Source of the DNA: VXYL01 sp965208525
GTDB lineage: Bacteria; Pseudomonadota; Gammaproteobacteria; Pseudomonadales; Azotimanducaceae
Direction of reading: 5' to 3'
NCBI GenBank assembly: GCA_965208525.1
Contig: OZ242340.1
Span: 3,720,001-3,784,000, forward strand
DNA: 64,000 nt
In this document: positions 10,084 through 19,452 of the stretch, one piece after another
Layout of the letters: each line of letters begins with the position of its first letter
Numbering within the stretch: the first letter of the stretch is position 1
Notes under the pieces: generated by a model
Databases searched by the model: none
The model's input: the letters and a program-made list of their open reading frames with translations, nothing else
Told to the model about the DNA's origin: nothing
Translations under genes and position numbers: made by a program

Positions 10084-11300
10084 GGCCGATAGGTGAAGGT
10101 GAGCCACCACTTGGTGGTGTCGGCCGCGTATCCGTCGCTGGCGTAGGTTGCGAACTTGAACAGCACCGTCAGGGACTCGCCCAAGGGCATGGAAGCGGAG
10201 AGGTCGAACTCCTTGCCATAGTCGGCGCCGCCCTCGTTGGCGGAAAAGGCGTGTAACGTTGCGGCGAGGCTCACCTTGCCCCAGTCCTCCGCCATCGTCA
10301 GATAGGTGTCTTCGAGCCCGGCCGCCGGAGTGGCGAGGAAGCGGTCGGTCCAGCCGTTGAACTTGTGCAGCGTCGCCACCGGCATGCGAAAGCCGGCCTC
10401 GCCGCCGTCGCTGCCGAGCACCTCGTGGCCCAGCGTGAAGGTAACGCCCCCGAGGCTCGTCTTCCCTTCGACCCAATACCACCCCGCGTCGTAGTCGAGA
10501 GGGCTGTCCCCAGATGGCGATTGCCGGGCGATGCCGCCGCTCAAGGTGAAACCGCCGTGCTCGCCGGTGTATTCCGCGCCGTAGGTGCGGTTGGAGTTGG
10601 GGATGCCGTTGTCGTTCTGGAGGTCGATGTCGTAGGCAAATGCGGAGAGCTCGCCACCGCCGATACTCCAGACGCCGCGGAAGGCGTGGATTGCGCTTTG
10701 CCAGTCTGCCGGTTGGGCGCCGTCCTCCGGGCCAAAGATGCGGTTGACGTTGGCGATGAAGCTGTAGTCCAGGGTCACGTCGTCACCCTTGGTCTCGATC
10801 CGCACGGCATCGTAGGTCTGCTCGTTCTGACGCCACGCCACGCCGCCCAGGAAGCGCTGGCGACCGTGCAGGATGCGCTGCCGTCCCCCCGTCATCGTGA
10901 CGGCGCCCGACTGGCGCCGGACGAAAGCCTGGTTGAGGTCGAAGCCTTCGGGGTCCGCCACCACCGGATAGGTAGTCTTGCCGTTGGTGGTGGAGTTGTA
11001 GTCGTCGATGCCGACGACGCCGACGAAATCCGTCTCGATGCCGGCCGTGAGGTTGCCCCATGCGGCGGAAGACCAAGTCAGGCGGCCAAGAACCGTAGAT
11101 GCCGACGCGTCGTTCGGCAAGCCATCCTGATCGACGCTCTCGTAGCGATAGCGCGCGCTAACGTTTGATTTGCCGTCGCGAAGCGCGTCGGCGAGACCAG
11201 CGAAGGCCGGGGGCGATGCCAAGAGCCCGGCAAGCCCGACGATTGCGAGGCGTCTGGTGCCCCGCAAGTCCGGCAGAGCGGATTTCGTTGCATCGAGCAT
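10080..11300 (-). CDS. Outer-membrane beta-barrel porin (alginate-export-like)
   Basis: A 406-residue protein with an N-terminal signal peptide (hydrophobic core around residues 17-34, ending ...SPPAFA) and then alternating polar/hydrophobic strands rich in Tyr, Trp and Gly. It reads SARYRYESVDQDG at the mature N-terminus and ends in an aromatic-containing terminal strand (KWWLTFTYRP), the classic barrel pattern. It resembles the alginate_exp/OprD-like porin group. The expected role is diffusion of small solutes across the outer membrane; selectivity is unknown. The stop overlaps the start of the small membrane protein by 4 nt. The 307-bp stretch upstream (11301-11607) contains no gene or repeat I can support. 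Confidence 0.8.
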   Translation of the reverse strand: MLDATKSALPDLRGTRRLAIVGLAGLLASPPAFAGLADALRDGKSNVSARYRYESVDQDGLPNDASASTVLGRLTWSSAAWGNLTAGIETDFVGVVGIDDYNSTTNGKTTYPVVADPEGFDLNQAFVRRQSGAVTMTGGRQRILHGRQRFLGGVAWRQNEQTYDAVRIETKGDDVTLDYSFIANVNRIFGPEDGAQPADWQSAIHAFRGVWSIGGGELSAFAYDIDLQNDNGIPNSNRTYGAEYTGEHGGFTLSGGIARQSPSGDSPLDYDAGWYWVEGKTSLGGVTFTLGHEVLGSDGGEAGFRMPVATLHKFNGWTDRFLATPAAGLEDTYLTMAEDWGKVSLAATLHAFSANEGGADYGKEFDLSASMPLGESLTVLFKFATYASDGYAADTTKWWLTFTYRP

Positions 11301-11607
11301 GGCATCTCCTGATGTCGCGGCATAGGGACAACTGGCGCACCGCCGGCAAGTCTAACCGCCGCCGCTGCAACAGGCACAGCTTGCGCACGGGTGAATCGGA
11401 CCCCGCCTCGATGATGCTCACGTTCGCGTCTCGTTCTCTGGCGCCCGCGAAGGGCCAGGAGTCGTACCCCTTCCTGCTCGTTTCGGCAACCAGATGGCGG
11501 ACGAGATGCCGGGTGACGGGATCCACCCACTGCCTAAAAGCGGTTCGGCGACCCGCGAAGAGGTGGTCCCATAGGAACGCGGCGCCCGAGCATTATTCCA
11601 CCTCAGC

Positions 11608-12222
11608 CTACGTCGCCCGGCAGGTCACGGGTCGCCCTGCAGAGTCTTCGACGATGCCGTCGCCATCCGTATCGATGGCACGGCGGGCACGACCCTGCAC
11701 GTTGAGGACGATCTGGCGCGCCAGCGTTGGGTCGCCGTCCGGGGGACAGTAAAGGATGTTGCCGCTCTGCCAGTCCGTGAGGCCGGACGGGCGAAACACC
11801 AACGCCGTGCGGTTGCGGAACGCCCGCCAATACATGCGGTGGCCGGCCGGGAGTGGCGGTAGGCGCCCCAGGATCTCCTCTCCGGAGTCGCGCCGACCGT
11901 TACCGTTGGGGTCCAGAAAGATCAACGCACCGTCGTGCCAGCTGTTGCGCTTGCCGCAGCGATCGCCGGCACCGGGGCAGAGCGCCGCCGTGGTGCGACG
12001 GCTCACCGCCGCTGCCCGCGTAAACTGCACGGCGGCGAGCATTTGGTTGATGGCGCTGCCGGCCCGCTCCCGCTCGAGCAGGCTGTCGAAGCCAGGCAGC
12101 GCCACGGCCATCAGCAACGCCCCAGCGGCAAGGGCCGTCAGCATTTCCGCAAGGGTGACGCCAGCGCTACGGGCACCGCCCCGGCACCGTCTGCCGCCTG
12201 CACTCTGCACCATTCGGTTCAT
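11608..12222 (-). CDS. fimT-like: Type IV minor pseudopilin, FimT/GspH family
   Basis: A 204-residue prepilin-like protein. After a basic leader (about 20 residues) comes the class III signal SAG-VTLAEML, cleaved after Gly by the prepilin peptidase, with the conserved Glu at mature position 5, followed by a single hydrophobic helix (ALAAGALLMAVALPG). The C-terminal globular part has two Cys, paired segments CPGAGDRC and a DPNGNGRRDSGEE turn that could bind calcium. FimT/GspH pseudopilins prime type IV pilus or type II secretion fibres and FimT binds DNA during uptake. It is solitary here, with no other pilus gene adjacent; the comEC gene 50 kb away would fit a competence role. Confidence 0.88.
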   Translation of the reverse strand: MNRMVQSAGGRRCRGGARSAGVTLAEMLTALAAGALLMAVALPGFDSLLERERAGSAINQMLAAVQFTRAAAVSRRTTAALCPGAGDRCGKRNSWHDGALIFLDPNGNGRRDSGEEILGRLPPLPAGHRMYWRAFRNRTALVFRPSGLTDWQSGNILYCPPDGDPTLARQIVLNVQGRARRAIDTDGDGIVEDSAGRPVTCRAT

Positions 12223-12404
12223 GCGCGAATGGTGTCTGCACTGGCACGCTGGCGAAAGAGGACATTGCCGTCACACCTTGTGCGACATCGGCGCCTCGTG
12301 CCTCCGGTTGCGCGCCCCACACCTCCGGACACTTCCCGAAGGCCTTGCCTTACACTGCGCCCCGTCCTGCGAAACGACGCCGCTTACGGGAGAGGTGCCA
12401 ACTC

Positions 12405-13979
12405 GTGTCGCTCATAGCTTGGTCCTGGCTTTTCTTGGTGCTCTACATCGGTGCCATGCTCGCCATCGGCGTGCTCGGCCAGCGCCGCGTGCAGCACGCG
12501 GACGATTTCGCTACGGCGCGTGGCTCCTATGGCCCCGTGTTCCTCGCCTTCGCCTTCGCCGCCACAACGGCTAGCGGCGCCACCTTCCTGGGCGGGCCGG
12601 GGCTTGCCTACGAATGGGGCACGGCCACCATCTGGGGCAACTTCCTCTACCCCATCGGCGTCTATTTCGGCGTCATGATCTCGATGCGGCTCATCGCCAC
12701 CTCGGGCAACCGCTTCGGCAACCGCTCGATCCCGGAGTACCTCGGCGACCGCTATCAGTCCGACGGCATCCGGGTGATCGTCTCGATCTTCTCGCTGGTG
12801 CTGTTCTTCTATCTCGCCGGACAGCTCGTGTCGGGGCTGGTGATGTTCGAGGTGATGTTGGGAATGCCGCCGATCTGGGCGCTCATCGTCACGTCCTCGG
12901 TGCTGACGATCTATGTCTTCATGGGCGGCGCTCATGCGGACATCCTCACGGACGGCGCGCAGGGCGTGATGATGCTAGTGCTCGCAGTGGTGGTGATCTT
13001 CCTGTTCGTGTTCGCCGTGGGCATGGATGGAAACCTCGGTGCCCTGCTCGAAAACCTCGAACAGCAGGACGAGAACCTCGTCGGGCCACTCAACACCAGC
13101 ACTCCGCTGTATCACTCGTGGTGGTCCATCGCATGCATTGTCCTCGCGCACATTCCGCTGGGCCTGTTGCCCCACCTCGGCAACAAGCTATGGGCGCTCA
13201 AAGGCACGGATCAGCAGAAGTCGTTCATCAAGCTCGCGTTCACCTTCGGCATCACGCTCGGCATGTTGGGGCTCGCCGGCCTCCTCGCGCGCGGCTTGCT
13301 TGGCGACGTGCTCTACAACGAAGGCTCGAATCCCAACGAATCGCTGCCGATGCTGTTCATCGAGCTGTTCCCGACGTGGCTGGCGGCTCTGATCGGCGTC
13401 GGCATCCTGGCGGCGATCATGTCCACCGCCGATGGCCTCGTCGTGTCTTCATCACAGATCATCGCCAACGACCTCTATCGCCGCACCTTTGCCGACAAGC
13501 TGACGCCCAACGCCACCCAGGAGCAGCGCGACCGCTACGAACTCCTCATCGGCCGGGTCGCCACGGTGGTGGTGATGGTGCTGTGTACGGCGATGGCCTG
13601 GGCGCTGGTGGAACGCAACATCGCCTTGATCGTCTGGATCGGCGTCGGCGGCATGATGGCCGCCTTCGCAGGGCCGCTGGTGCTCGGCGCGCTGTGGAAG
13701 GGCGTGACCAAGGCCGGCGCCTATTCCGGGCTCATCGCCGGCTTCACCACCTTCTGCATTCTCCACGCGGAACTCCTGAATCCGGCGTGGTTCGGCGACA
13801 GCGGTCCGCTCTACATCGTCGTTGCCTGGCTCGCTGGGGAAGGCCCGAATCCCACATCCTGCGCCGCCATCGGCGAGGGCGTGGGCGTCGTGGTCACCTA
13901 CTTCGTCTCCCGCGCCACCGCGCCGCTGCCGGAGGAGCACCTCGAAGCGATGTTTGGGGATACGCAGGAGGCGGCCTGA
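12405..13979 (+). CDS. Sodium:solute symporter (SSS) family transporter
   Basis: A 524-residue integral membrane protein with about 13 hydrophobic helices. The motif SGATFLGGPGLAYEWG and the following NRSIPEYLGDRYQSDG are typical of sodium:solute symporters, as is the later region GILAAIMSTADGLVVSSSQ (a conserved sodium-site segment). It imports an organic solute with Na+; the substrate cannot be called. The GTG at 12405 is chosen because of the preceding GGGAGAGG. An upstream in-frame TTG at 12345 would add 20 basic residues. The gene diverges from fimT and is followed by a 387-bp repeat-rich gap. Confidence 0.9.
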   Translation: MSLIAWSWLFLVLYIGAMLAIGVLGQRRVQHADDFATARGSYGPVFLAFAFAATTASGATFLGGPGLAYEWGTATIWGNFLYPIGVYFGVMISMRLIATSGNRFGNRSIPEYLGDRYQSDGIRVIVSIFSLVLFFYLAGQLVSGLVMFEVMLGMPPIWALIVTSSVLTIYVFMGGAHADILTDGAQGVMMLVLAVVVIFLFVFAVGMDGNLGALLENLEQQDENLVGPLNTSTPLYHSWWSIACIVLAHIPLGLLPHLGNKLWALKGTDQQKSFIKLAFTFGITLGMLGLAGLLARGLLGDVLYNEGSNPNESLPMLFIELFPTWLAALIGVGILAAIMSTADGLVVSSSQIIANDLYRRTFADKLTPNATQEQRDRYELLIGRVATVVVMVLCTAMAWALVERNIALIVWIGVGGMMAAFAGPLVLGALWKGVTKAGAYSGLIAGFTTFCILHAELLNPAWFGDSGPLYIVVAWLAGEGPNPTSCAAIGEGVGVVVTYFVSRATAPLPEEHLEAMFGDTQEAA

Positions 13980-14043
13980 TCCACACGATTTGGCCGGCGC
14001 GGTAGCAGCCTGTCGGACTTGGCGGCGATGCACGCGGCTGCCC

Positions 14044-14151
14044 GACAGGGCGACGCATGCGTCGCCCCTACAGGAAGGTGTCGGTCATGTCCCGGGCCGT
14101 AGGGGCGACGCATGCGTCGCCCTTCTTCAGGTGGCCTTCCTCATGCACTAG
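14044..14151. mobile_element. MITE-like 108-bp palindromic element, copy 1
   Basis: This 108-bp block recurs at 27025-27132 with only three mismatches. It contains a perfect 25-bp inverted repeat (arms 14047-14071 and 14099-14123), each arm being built on the palindrome GGGCGACGCATGCGTCGCCC. It has no coding capacity of its own. Non-autonomous element status is inferred; no target-site duplication was established. Confidence 0.6.
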
Positions 14152-14280
14152 CAGCCTGTCGGACTTCGCCGCGTAGCGGCGAAGTGCGAAGGCTGGTAGC
14201 CGTAGCTGCGAGCGAACGCGAGCACGAAGGCCAGCAGTTCGCGCCAGCGAACTGCCGACGCGCCCTTCAGGGCGCGCTAG
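14149..14280. repeat. Dispersed palindromic repeat (second family), copy 1
   Basis: This stretch starts with TAGCAGCCTGTCGGACTT and continues through GCGAGCGAACGCGAGCACG to a GCGCCCTTCAGGGCGC hairpin. A closely similar block lies at 22030-22130. It also contains the GCAGTTCGC/GCGAACTGC palindrome that builds the array at 61714-62035. Together with the 108-bp element it fills the 387-bp gap 13980-14366, where no gene is seen. Confidence 0.55.
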
Positions 14281-14366
14281 CGCGGGGGACGCGCGTGCTA
14301 TGCTCGCGCCCGCTCCGGGACCGGGGCCAGTGGGTGTCGGCGGAGACTGTCGGGAGGGGTGGCCCA

Positions 14367-14486
14367 ATGTGGCATCTGATCGAGGATTTCTTTGAGCAAA
14401 GCATTGTGATGAAGCTCTTCATCGCCGTCGGCTGGCTGGCGATTGCCATCATGCTGCTGAGCCTGATCTCGCCGCTCCTCAACTGA
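14367..14486 (+). CDS. Small single-pass membrane protein (39 residues)
   Basis: A 39-residue protein: an acidic N-terminus (MWHLIEDFFEQS) followed by one hydrophobic helix of about 22 residues. A good Shine-Dalgarno (GGGAGGGG) is 6 nt upstream of the ATG. The TerB-like gene begins 37 nt downstream on the same strand. No homologue is recognised; the clean start and context make it a likely gene and possibly a membrane anchor or partner for the TerB-like protein. Confidence 0.55.
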   Translation: MWHLIEDFFEQSIVMKLFIAVGWLAIAIMLLSLISPLLN

Positions 14487-14523
14487 CCGTAAGCGCAACC
14501 TAACCGCCAGAGGCTGGCGTTGC

Positions 14524-14919
14524 ATGTGGCTTTCCTCTCTCACCGATGAACAGCGCGATGCGTTGCTAGGGCTCGCCCACAACGTCGTGGTCTCGGATGG
14601 GCTGCTCGATCCCAACGAGGAGTTCATGCTCGACGAGTTCAAGCGCGAGATGGCGCTGAAGCCCGAAATCGAGGCTGATTATCTCGAGCTCGACGGTATC
14701 AGCGAGGTCTTCGACACGCCCCGCGCCCGTGCTGTAGCAGTCCTCAACCTCCTCCGGCTGTCCTACGTGGACGGTGCGTTCGAGGTCGAAGAGGAATGCC
14801 TGCTCAAGGAGATCGCCCGCGCCTTCGGCATCGACGACGACCGCTTCCTTCTGATGGACAACTGGGTCAAGCGCCTCGTTGCCTTGGAAGAGGAAGCGCG
14901 GGGTCTCATGAACGCCTGA
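14524..14919 (+). CDS. TerB-like protein
   Basis: A 131-residue acidic, all-helical protein of the TerB type. Two acidic clusters, SDGLLDPNEEFMLDEF and YVDGAFEVEEECLLKEI, repeat the DG-x-x-D/E-x-x-E pattern characteristic of TerB metal-binding helices. TerB-family proteins are linked to tellurite resistance and membrane stress, but many members have no known role. It sits between a tiny membrane protein and the peptide-transporter gene yejA, whose GTG starts 12 nt after its stop, so these genes probably form one transcript. Confidence 0.75.
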   Translation: MWLSSLTDEQRDALLGLAHNVVVSDGLLDPNEEFMLDEFKREMALKPEIEADYLELDGISEVFDTPRARAVAVLNLLRLSYVDGAFEVEEECLLKEIARAFGIDDDRFLLMDNWVKRLVALEEEARGLMNA

Positions 14920-14930
14920 CGGGGAGACCG

Positions 14931-16811
14931 GTGCGCACAATCTCCCGTCATGCGGCACTGATGTTCCTTGTCTCGCTCGCGTGCGCCCAGCTTGCAGCCG
15001 AAGGCACCGCAGGCACAATCGACTATCGCCACGGCTACGCCTTCCTCGCCGAGCCCAAGTATCCGCCCGACTTCGCGCACTTCGACTACGTCAATCCCAA
15101 TGCTCCAAAGGGCGGGATGCTGCGCCGCCACGGTACCGGCAGTTGGGATTCGTTCAATCCCGCAGCCTTGCGCGCCGCTCAGGTCGTGGCCGGACTCGCA
15201 ACCGCAGCTCCGCACGCCAACTTTCTGCACGACTCGCTGCTCACGGAAGCTGCCGACGAGCCTTCCACCTGGTATGGCCGCCTTGCCGACGGCATCGCCA
15301 TCGCTCCGGACGGCGCATGGATCGCCTTCCGCATCCGCGACCACGCCCAATGGCACGACGGCCGCCCCCTCACCGTGGAAGACGTCGCCTATACCTTCAA
15401 GGTCTATCGAGAGGATGCCACCTCCACCATCAGCACGCCGCTCGAACCCATCGAGGCCGTGGAGATCATCGGCGAGTGGGAGATTCGCTTCCGCATCCGC
15501 GAAGATGCGCGGGGCGACCCGCTGCTGCCCATCCAGATTGGCCAGGTACCCATCATTCCCAAGCACTACTGGGAAAGCCGCGACATCAGCCGCACCACTG
15601 TGGAGCCGCCGCTCGGCTCGGGGCCCTACCGCGTCGGCGAGTTTCAGGTAGGGCGCTGGATTCGCTGGGATCGGGTGCCGGACTACTGGGGGCGCGACCT
15701 GCCGGTGATGCGCGGGCGCTTCAACTTCGACGTGCTGAAGTACGACTACTTCGCCGACGACCGGCTGAAGACCGAAGCCGTCAAGGGCGACGTGATCGAT
15801 TTCCACATCGAGAACGTGCCGGGCTATTGGGAGCGCGACTACGACACGCCAGCGTTCAGGGCCGGCGTGTTTCGCCGCGAGTGGCTGCCGGTGAAGCAAC
15901 CTTGGGGGCTCTGGTGGCCCGTGTTCTGGAACCTGGACCAACCCCGGTTTCAGGACGTGCGCGTGCGTGAGGCGCTGTGGCTGGTGTCGGATTTCGTCTG
16001 GCTGAATCGCACCAACTACGACTTCTTCGGCCTTGCCACGAGCTATTTCCACGGCAGCGAACTGGCGGCGCGGGAGCTTCCGGACGAGCGCGAGCTCGCG
16101 CTCCTGGAGCCGGTGCGCGAGTTCGTGCCGCCTCGGGCCTTCACCGAGCCCTACCAGGCACCGCCGAACGGCGGTGGCGGCTGGCACCGCGAGAACCTCA
16201 TCCGAGCCGCGGAACTCTTGCGCGAGGCTGGTTGGGTGGTGCGCGACGACCGGCTTGTGCATGGCGAAACCGGCGAGCCGTTCCACATCCGCTTCGTCGC
16301 CGTCTCCCCCGCCCTCGGTCGTTCCTTCATTCCCTATACCCGCAACCTCAAGCGCCTTGGCATCACGGCCAGCATCAAATCGCCGGAAATCTCCAACTGG
16401 CTTTATCGATTGCGCTCCGGCGATTACGACGCCGGCGCGCACTGGTTTCGCCCGAGCTACACGCCGACGCTGCTCATCTTCCAGAGCTTCCACAGCGTGA
16501 TGGCGGATCAGGACTACAGCCTGAACTGGCCCAACATGCGCGATCCAGCGGTGGATCACTTGATTTCGCAGCTCACCGCCGCGACCAGCTACGAGGACTA
16601 CACCGCCGCTATCCGCGCCCTCGATCGTGTGCTGCTGTGGAACTTCTACTACGTTCCCGGTATGACCAAGACCCGTATTGGCGCCGTGTTCTGGGATCGC
16701 TTCGGCCGTCCAGAACTCGACGGCCCGCTGAAGCGCGAGGTGTTCTGGGACACTTGGTGGTACGACGAAGATCGCGCCGCCAAGGTGGCGAGCTTTCGGG
16801 GGATGGATTAG
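14931..16811 (+). CDS. yejA: Periplasmic peptide-binding protein of a YejA-type ABC importer
   Basis: A 626-residue extracellular solute-binding protein family 5 member with a signal peptide (residues 1 to about 25). The opening YGYAFLAEPKYPPDF-like text followed by VNPNAPKGG is the hallmark of YejA/peptide-binding proteins, and the body has the SBP_bac_5 pattern (RIRDHAQWHDGRPLTVEDV). YejA delivers peptides such as microcin C-like compounds to the YejBEF permease. The GTG start at 14931 overlaps nothing and lies 11 nt after the TerB-like stop. It is followed without gap by yejB. Confidence 0.92.
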   Translation: MRTISRHAALMFLVSLACAQLAAEGTAGTIDYRHGYAFLAEPKYPPDFAHFDYVNPNAPKGGMLRRHGTGSWDSFNPAALRAAQVVAGLATAAPHANFLHDSLLTEAADEPSTWYGRLADGIAIAPDGAWIAFRIRDHAQWHDGRPLTVEDVAYTFKVYREDATSTISTPLEPIEAVEIIGEWEIRFRIREDARGDPLLPIQIGQVPIIPKHYWESRDISRTTVEPPLGSGPYRVGEFQVGRWIRWDRVPDYWGRDLPVMRGRFNFDVLKYDYFADDRLKTEAVKGDVIDFHIENVPGYWERDYDTPAFRAGVFRREWLPVKQPWGLWWPVFWNLDQPRFQDVRVREALWLVSDFVWLNRTNYDFFGLATSYFHGSELAARELPDERELALLEPVREFVPPRAFTEPYQAPPNGGGGWHRENLIRAAELLREAGWVVRDDRLVHGETGEPFHIRFVAVSPALGRSFIPYTRNLKRLGITASIKSPEISNWLYRLRSGDYDAGAHWFRPSYTPTLLIFQSFHSVMADQDYSLNWPNMRDPAVDHLISQLTAATSYEDYTAAIRALDRVLLWNFYYVPGMTKTRIGAVFWDRFGRPELDGPLKREVFWDTWWYDEDRAAKVASFRGMD

Positions 16812-17885
16812 ATGGGGCGTTATCTCCTCCGCCGCCTGTTTCTCATCGTCCCGACCCTGTTCGGGATCATGGTGATCAACTTCGTCATCGTGCAGTTTGC
16901 GCCGGGCGGGCCGGTGGAGCAGGCCATCATCGCGGCATCAGGACTCGGTGGCATGTCGTCCACCGCCAGCGTCTCGTCCGCGAGCATGGGACCCGCTACG
17001 CAGACTGGGTATTCGGGCAGCGAGGGGCTGGACCCGGAGTTCGTCGCCCGGCTCGAGGCCGAGTTTGGCTTCGACAAGCCAGCGCACGAGCGCTTCGGTG
17101 CGATGATGTGGAACTACCTGCAGCTCGACTTCGGCGACAGCTACTTCCAGGACCGGCCGGTGATGCAGCTTGTGGCGGAACGACTGCCGGTTTCGCTGTC
17201 GCTGGGGCTGTGGTCGCTGCTGCTCATCTATACGATCTCCATCCCGCTCGGCATGGCCAAGGCGGTGCGGGACGGCACACGGTTCGATGTCTGGTCCAGC
17301 GCCGTCGTGTTCACCGCCTACGCCGTGCCAGGCTTCCTGTTCGCGGTGCTGCTGATCGTGTTCTTTGCCGGCGGCTCGTACTTCGACTGGTTCCCGATGC
17401 GTGGCCTCGTCTCCGAAGGCTGGGAAGACCTGCCCTGGCACGCACAGATCACCGACTGGCTCTGGCACCTGGCCCTGCCCCTGACCGCGCTCACCATCGG
17501 CGGCTTCGCCACTCTGACGATGCTCACCAAGAACAGCTTCCTCGAAGAGGTGAACAAGCAGTTCGTGCTAACGGCTCGCGCCAAGGGGCTCACGGAGCGG
17601 CGCGTGTTGTTCGGGCACGTGTTTCGCAACGCCATGCTGATCGTCATCGCCGGCTTTCCAGCGGCGTTCGTGGGGCTATTGTTTACCGCGGCGCTCTTGA
17701 TCGAGGTGATCTTTTCGCTCGACGGCATTGGCCTCCTAGGCTACGAGGCGGTGGTGAAGCGCGACTATCCGATCTTCTTCGGAACGCTCTTCTGCTTCAC
17801 GCTGATTGGCCTCACCATGCAGCTCATTGGCGATGTGGTGTACACCTTCGTGGACCCGCGCATCGACTTCGAGAAGCGCGAATGA
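16812..17885 (+). CDS. yejB: Peptide ABC transporter permease YejB
   Basis: A 357-residue inner-membrane permease (binding-protein-dependent transport domain). It starts with MGRYLLRRLFLIVPTLFGIM, the classical DppB/YejB N-terminus, and includes the long periplasmic insertion after helix 1 and the EAA-loop region (FVLTARAKGLTERRVL). It forms the heterodimeric channel with YejE. Its ATG immediately follows the yejA stop codon, and yejE begins 13 nt after its stop, so the three are an operon. Confidence 0.93.
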   Translation: MGRYLLRRLFLIVPTLFGIMVINFVIVQFAPGGPVEQAIIAASGLGGMSSTASVSSASMGPATQTGYSGSEGLDPEFVARLEAEFGFDKPAHERFGAMMWNYLQLDFGDSYFQDRPVMQLVAERLPVSLSLGLWSLLLIYTISIPLGMAKAVRDGTRFDVWSSAVVFTAYAVPGFLFAVLLIVFFAGGSYFDWFPMRGLVSEGWEDLPWHAQITDWLWHLALPLTALTIGGFATLTMLTKNSFLEEVNKQFVLTARAKGLTERRVLFGHVFRNAMLIVIAGFPAAFVGLLFTAALLIEVIFSLDGIGLLGYEAVVKRDYPIFFGTLFCFTLIGLTMQLIGDVVYTFVDPRIDFEKRE

Positions 17886-17898
17886 CCGGGGCGTAGCG

Positions 17899-18972
17899 AT
17901 GGCACTCACACCCCTCAATCGCCGCCGGCTCGAACTGTTCCGCGCTAATCGCCGCGGCTATTGGTCGCTGCGCATCTTCCTTGTGCTCTTCGCCGCTTCG
18001 CTGGCGGCGGAGTTCATCGCCAACGACAAGCCCATTCTGTTCTCGCAGGGCGGCAAGCTCCACTTCCCGATCCTGCTCAACTATTCGGAGGTGGAGCTCG
18101 GCGGCGTGCTGGAGACGGAGGCGGAGTACCGCGACCCGTTCGTGATGGCGCTGATCGAGGAGGACGGCTGGGCCATCTGGCCACCACTTCGCTTCTCGCA
18201 CGACACGATCGACTATTCCTACGAGATCACGCCGTCGCCACCGGACGGCACGCACATCCTCGGTACCGACGGTGGCGCCACGGACGTCTTTGCCAAGCTC
18301 CTGTATTCGTTCCGGCTATCGGTGCTTTTCGGGCTCGGCCTCACCGCCATCAGTTCCGCCATCGGCGTAACCGTCGGCGCGCTGCAAGGCTACTTCGGCG
18401 GCCTCGTGGACTTGCTGGGCCAGCGACTCGTGGAGATTCAGACGGGTCTGCCCATCCTCTTCGTGCTCATCATCCTCGCCAGCATCGTCGAGCCGAATGT
18501 CTATTGGCTCCTCGTCATCCTGTCGCTGTTCAGCTGGATGGCGCTCGTGGGCGTGGTGCGCGCCGAATTCCTGCGGGCGCGCAATTTCGAGTTCGTACGC
18601 GCTGCCAAGGCACTCGGCGTGTCCGACATGACGATCCTCCGCCGCCATGTGCTGCCGAACGCGATGGTGGCTACGCTCACCTACCTGCCGTTTATCCTGA
18701 ACGGCTCCATTACCTCGCTCACGGCGCTCGACTTCCTCGGCTTCGGCCTGCCGCTTGACTCGCCGTCGTTCGGCCGCCTGCTGTCGGCCGCAAAGGCCAA
18801 CCTACACGCCCCCTGGCTCGGCATCTCCGTCTTCATCACGCTGGCACTGCTCTTGACCCTGCTAATCTTCGTCGGCGAAGGTGTCCGCGACGCCTTGGAC
18901 CCCCGCCGAGCCATGACCCAACGCGGCGACGACGAATCGACCGGCGACCTCGTCAACCTGCAAACGGCTTGA
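17899..18972 (+). CDS. yejE: Peptide ABC transporter permease YejE
   Basis: A 357-residue permease of the DppC/YejE type. The N-terminus LNRRRLELFRANRRGYWSL and the conserved FIANDKPI are YejE hallmarks; the EAA loop reads FVRAAKALGVSDMTI. It pairs with YejB. In other bacteria yejF, encoding the double ATPase that powers transport, follows; here the next gene is a nucleotidyltransferase 3 nt downstream, so the ATPase must be supplied from elsewhere. The ATG at 17899 is chosen over an upstream in-frame start that overlaps yejB deeply. Confidence 0.93.
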   Translation: MALTPLNRRRLELFRANRRGYWSLRIFLVLFAASLAAEFIANDKPILFSQGGKLHFPILLNYSEVELGGVLETEAEYRDPFVMALIEEDGWAIWPPLRFSHDTIDYSYEITPSPPDGTHILGTDGGATDVFAKLLYSFRLSVLFGLGLTAISSAIGVTVGALQGYFGGLVDLLGQRLVEIQTGLPILFVLIILASIVEPNVYWLLVILSLFSWMALVGVVRAEFLRARNFEFVRAAKALGVSDMTILRRHVLPNAMVATLTYLPFILNGSITSLTALDFLGFGLPLDSPSFGRLLSAAKANLHAPWLGISVFITLALLLTLLIFVGEGVRDALDPRRAMTQRGDDESTGDLVNLQTA

Positions 18973-18975
18973 ACG

Positions 18976-19452
18976 ATGGACGGAGCGACGACATTTCTCG
19001 AACGTGTTTGCGCCGCACTGCGGGCTGCGGACGTGGACTATGCGGTAGCCGGAGGCCACGCCGTGGCCTTGCATGGTGCGGTTCGGGGCTCGATCGACGT
19101 CGATGTGGTGCTGCGCTGGACCAAACGGACGTTGGAGCGGGCCGAGGACGCGCTGGGCGGGATGGGACTGGTCTCGCGCCTGCCCGTCACCGCGGCCAGC
19201 GTCTTCGACAACCGTGACGAGTACATTCACCGTCGCAATATGATCGCGTGGAACTTCCACAACCCCCGCAATCCGATTGAGCAGGTGGACATCCTCATCA
19301 CGCACGACCTCGCGGCAGTCAATGCCGTCGAAATCGAAGCCGAGAGCGGACCAGTGCGAGTCCTTGCCATCGACGACCTAATCGCCATGAAGCGCAAATC
19401 CGATCGCGTGCAGGACGTCGCAGACGTGCAGGCTCTCGAGCGTCTGCGATGA
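18976..19452 (+). CDS. Nucleotidyltransferase-fold protein (MNT/AbiEii-like)
   Basis: A 158-residue minimal nucleotidyltransferase. The motif GGHAVALHG at residues 26-34 followed by GSIDVDVVL (Asp41 and Asp43) matches the GG...D-x-D metal-binding signature of DNA polymerase beta-type nucleotidyltransferases. A later conserved region reads VRVLAIDDLIAMKRKSDR, common in AbiEii/AbiGii and HEPN-partner proteins. It begins 3 nt after the yejE stop and overlaps the next small gene by 4 nt (ATGA). That coupling with a tiny partner resembles toxin-antitoxin or MNT-type modules, but no toxicity can be claimed from sequence. Confidence 0.8.
   Translation: MDGATTFLERVCAALRAADVDYAVAGGHAVALHGAVRGSIDVDVVLRWTKRTLERAEDALGGMGLVSRLPVTAASVFDNRDEYIHRRNMIAWNFHNPRNPIEQVDILITHDLAAVNAVEIEAESGPVRVLAIDDLIAMKRKSDRVQDVADVQALERLR

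Noticed and set aside
11351..11526. Small minus-strand gene in the gap before the porin gene
   Set aside because: The frame is short, lacks a ribosome-binding site and domain, and runs into the porin gene in another frame.
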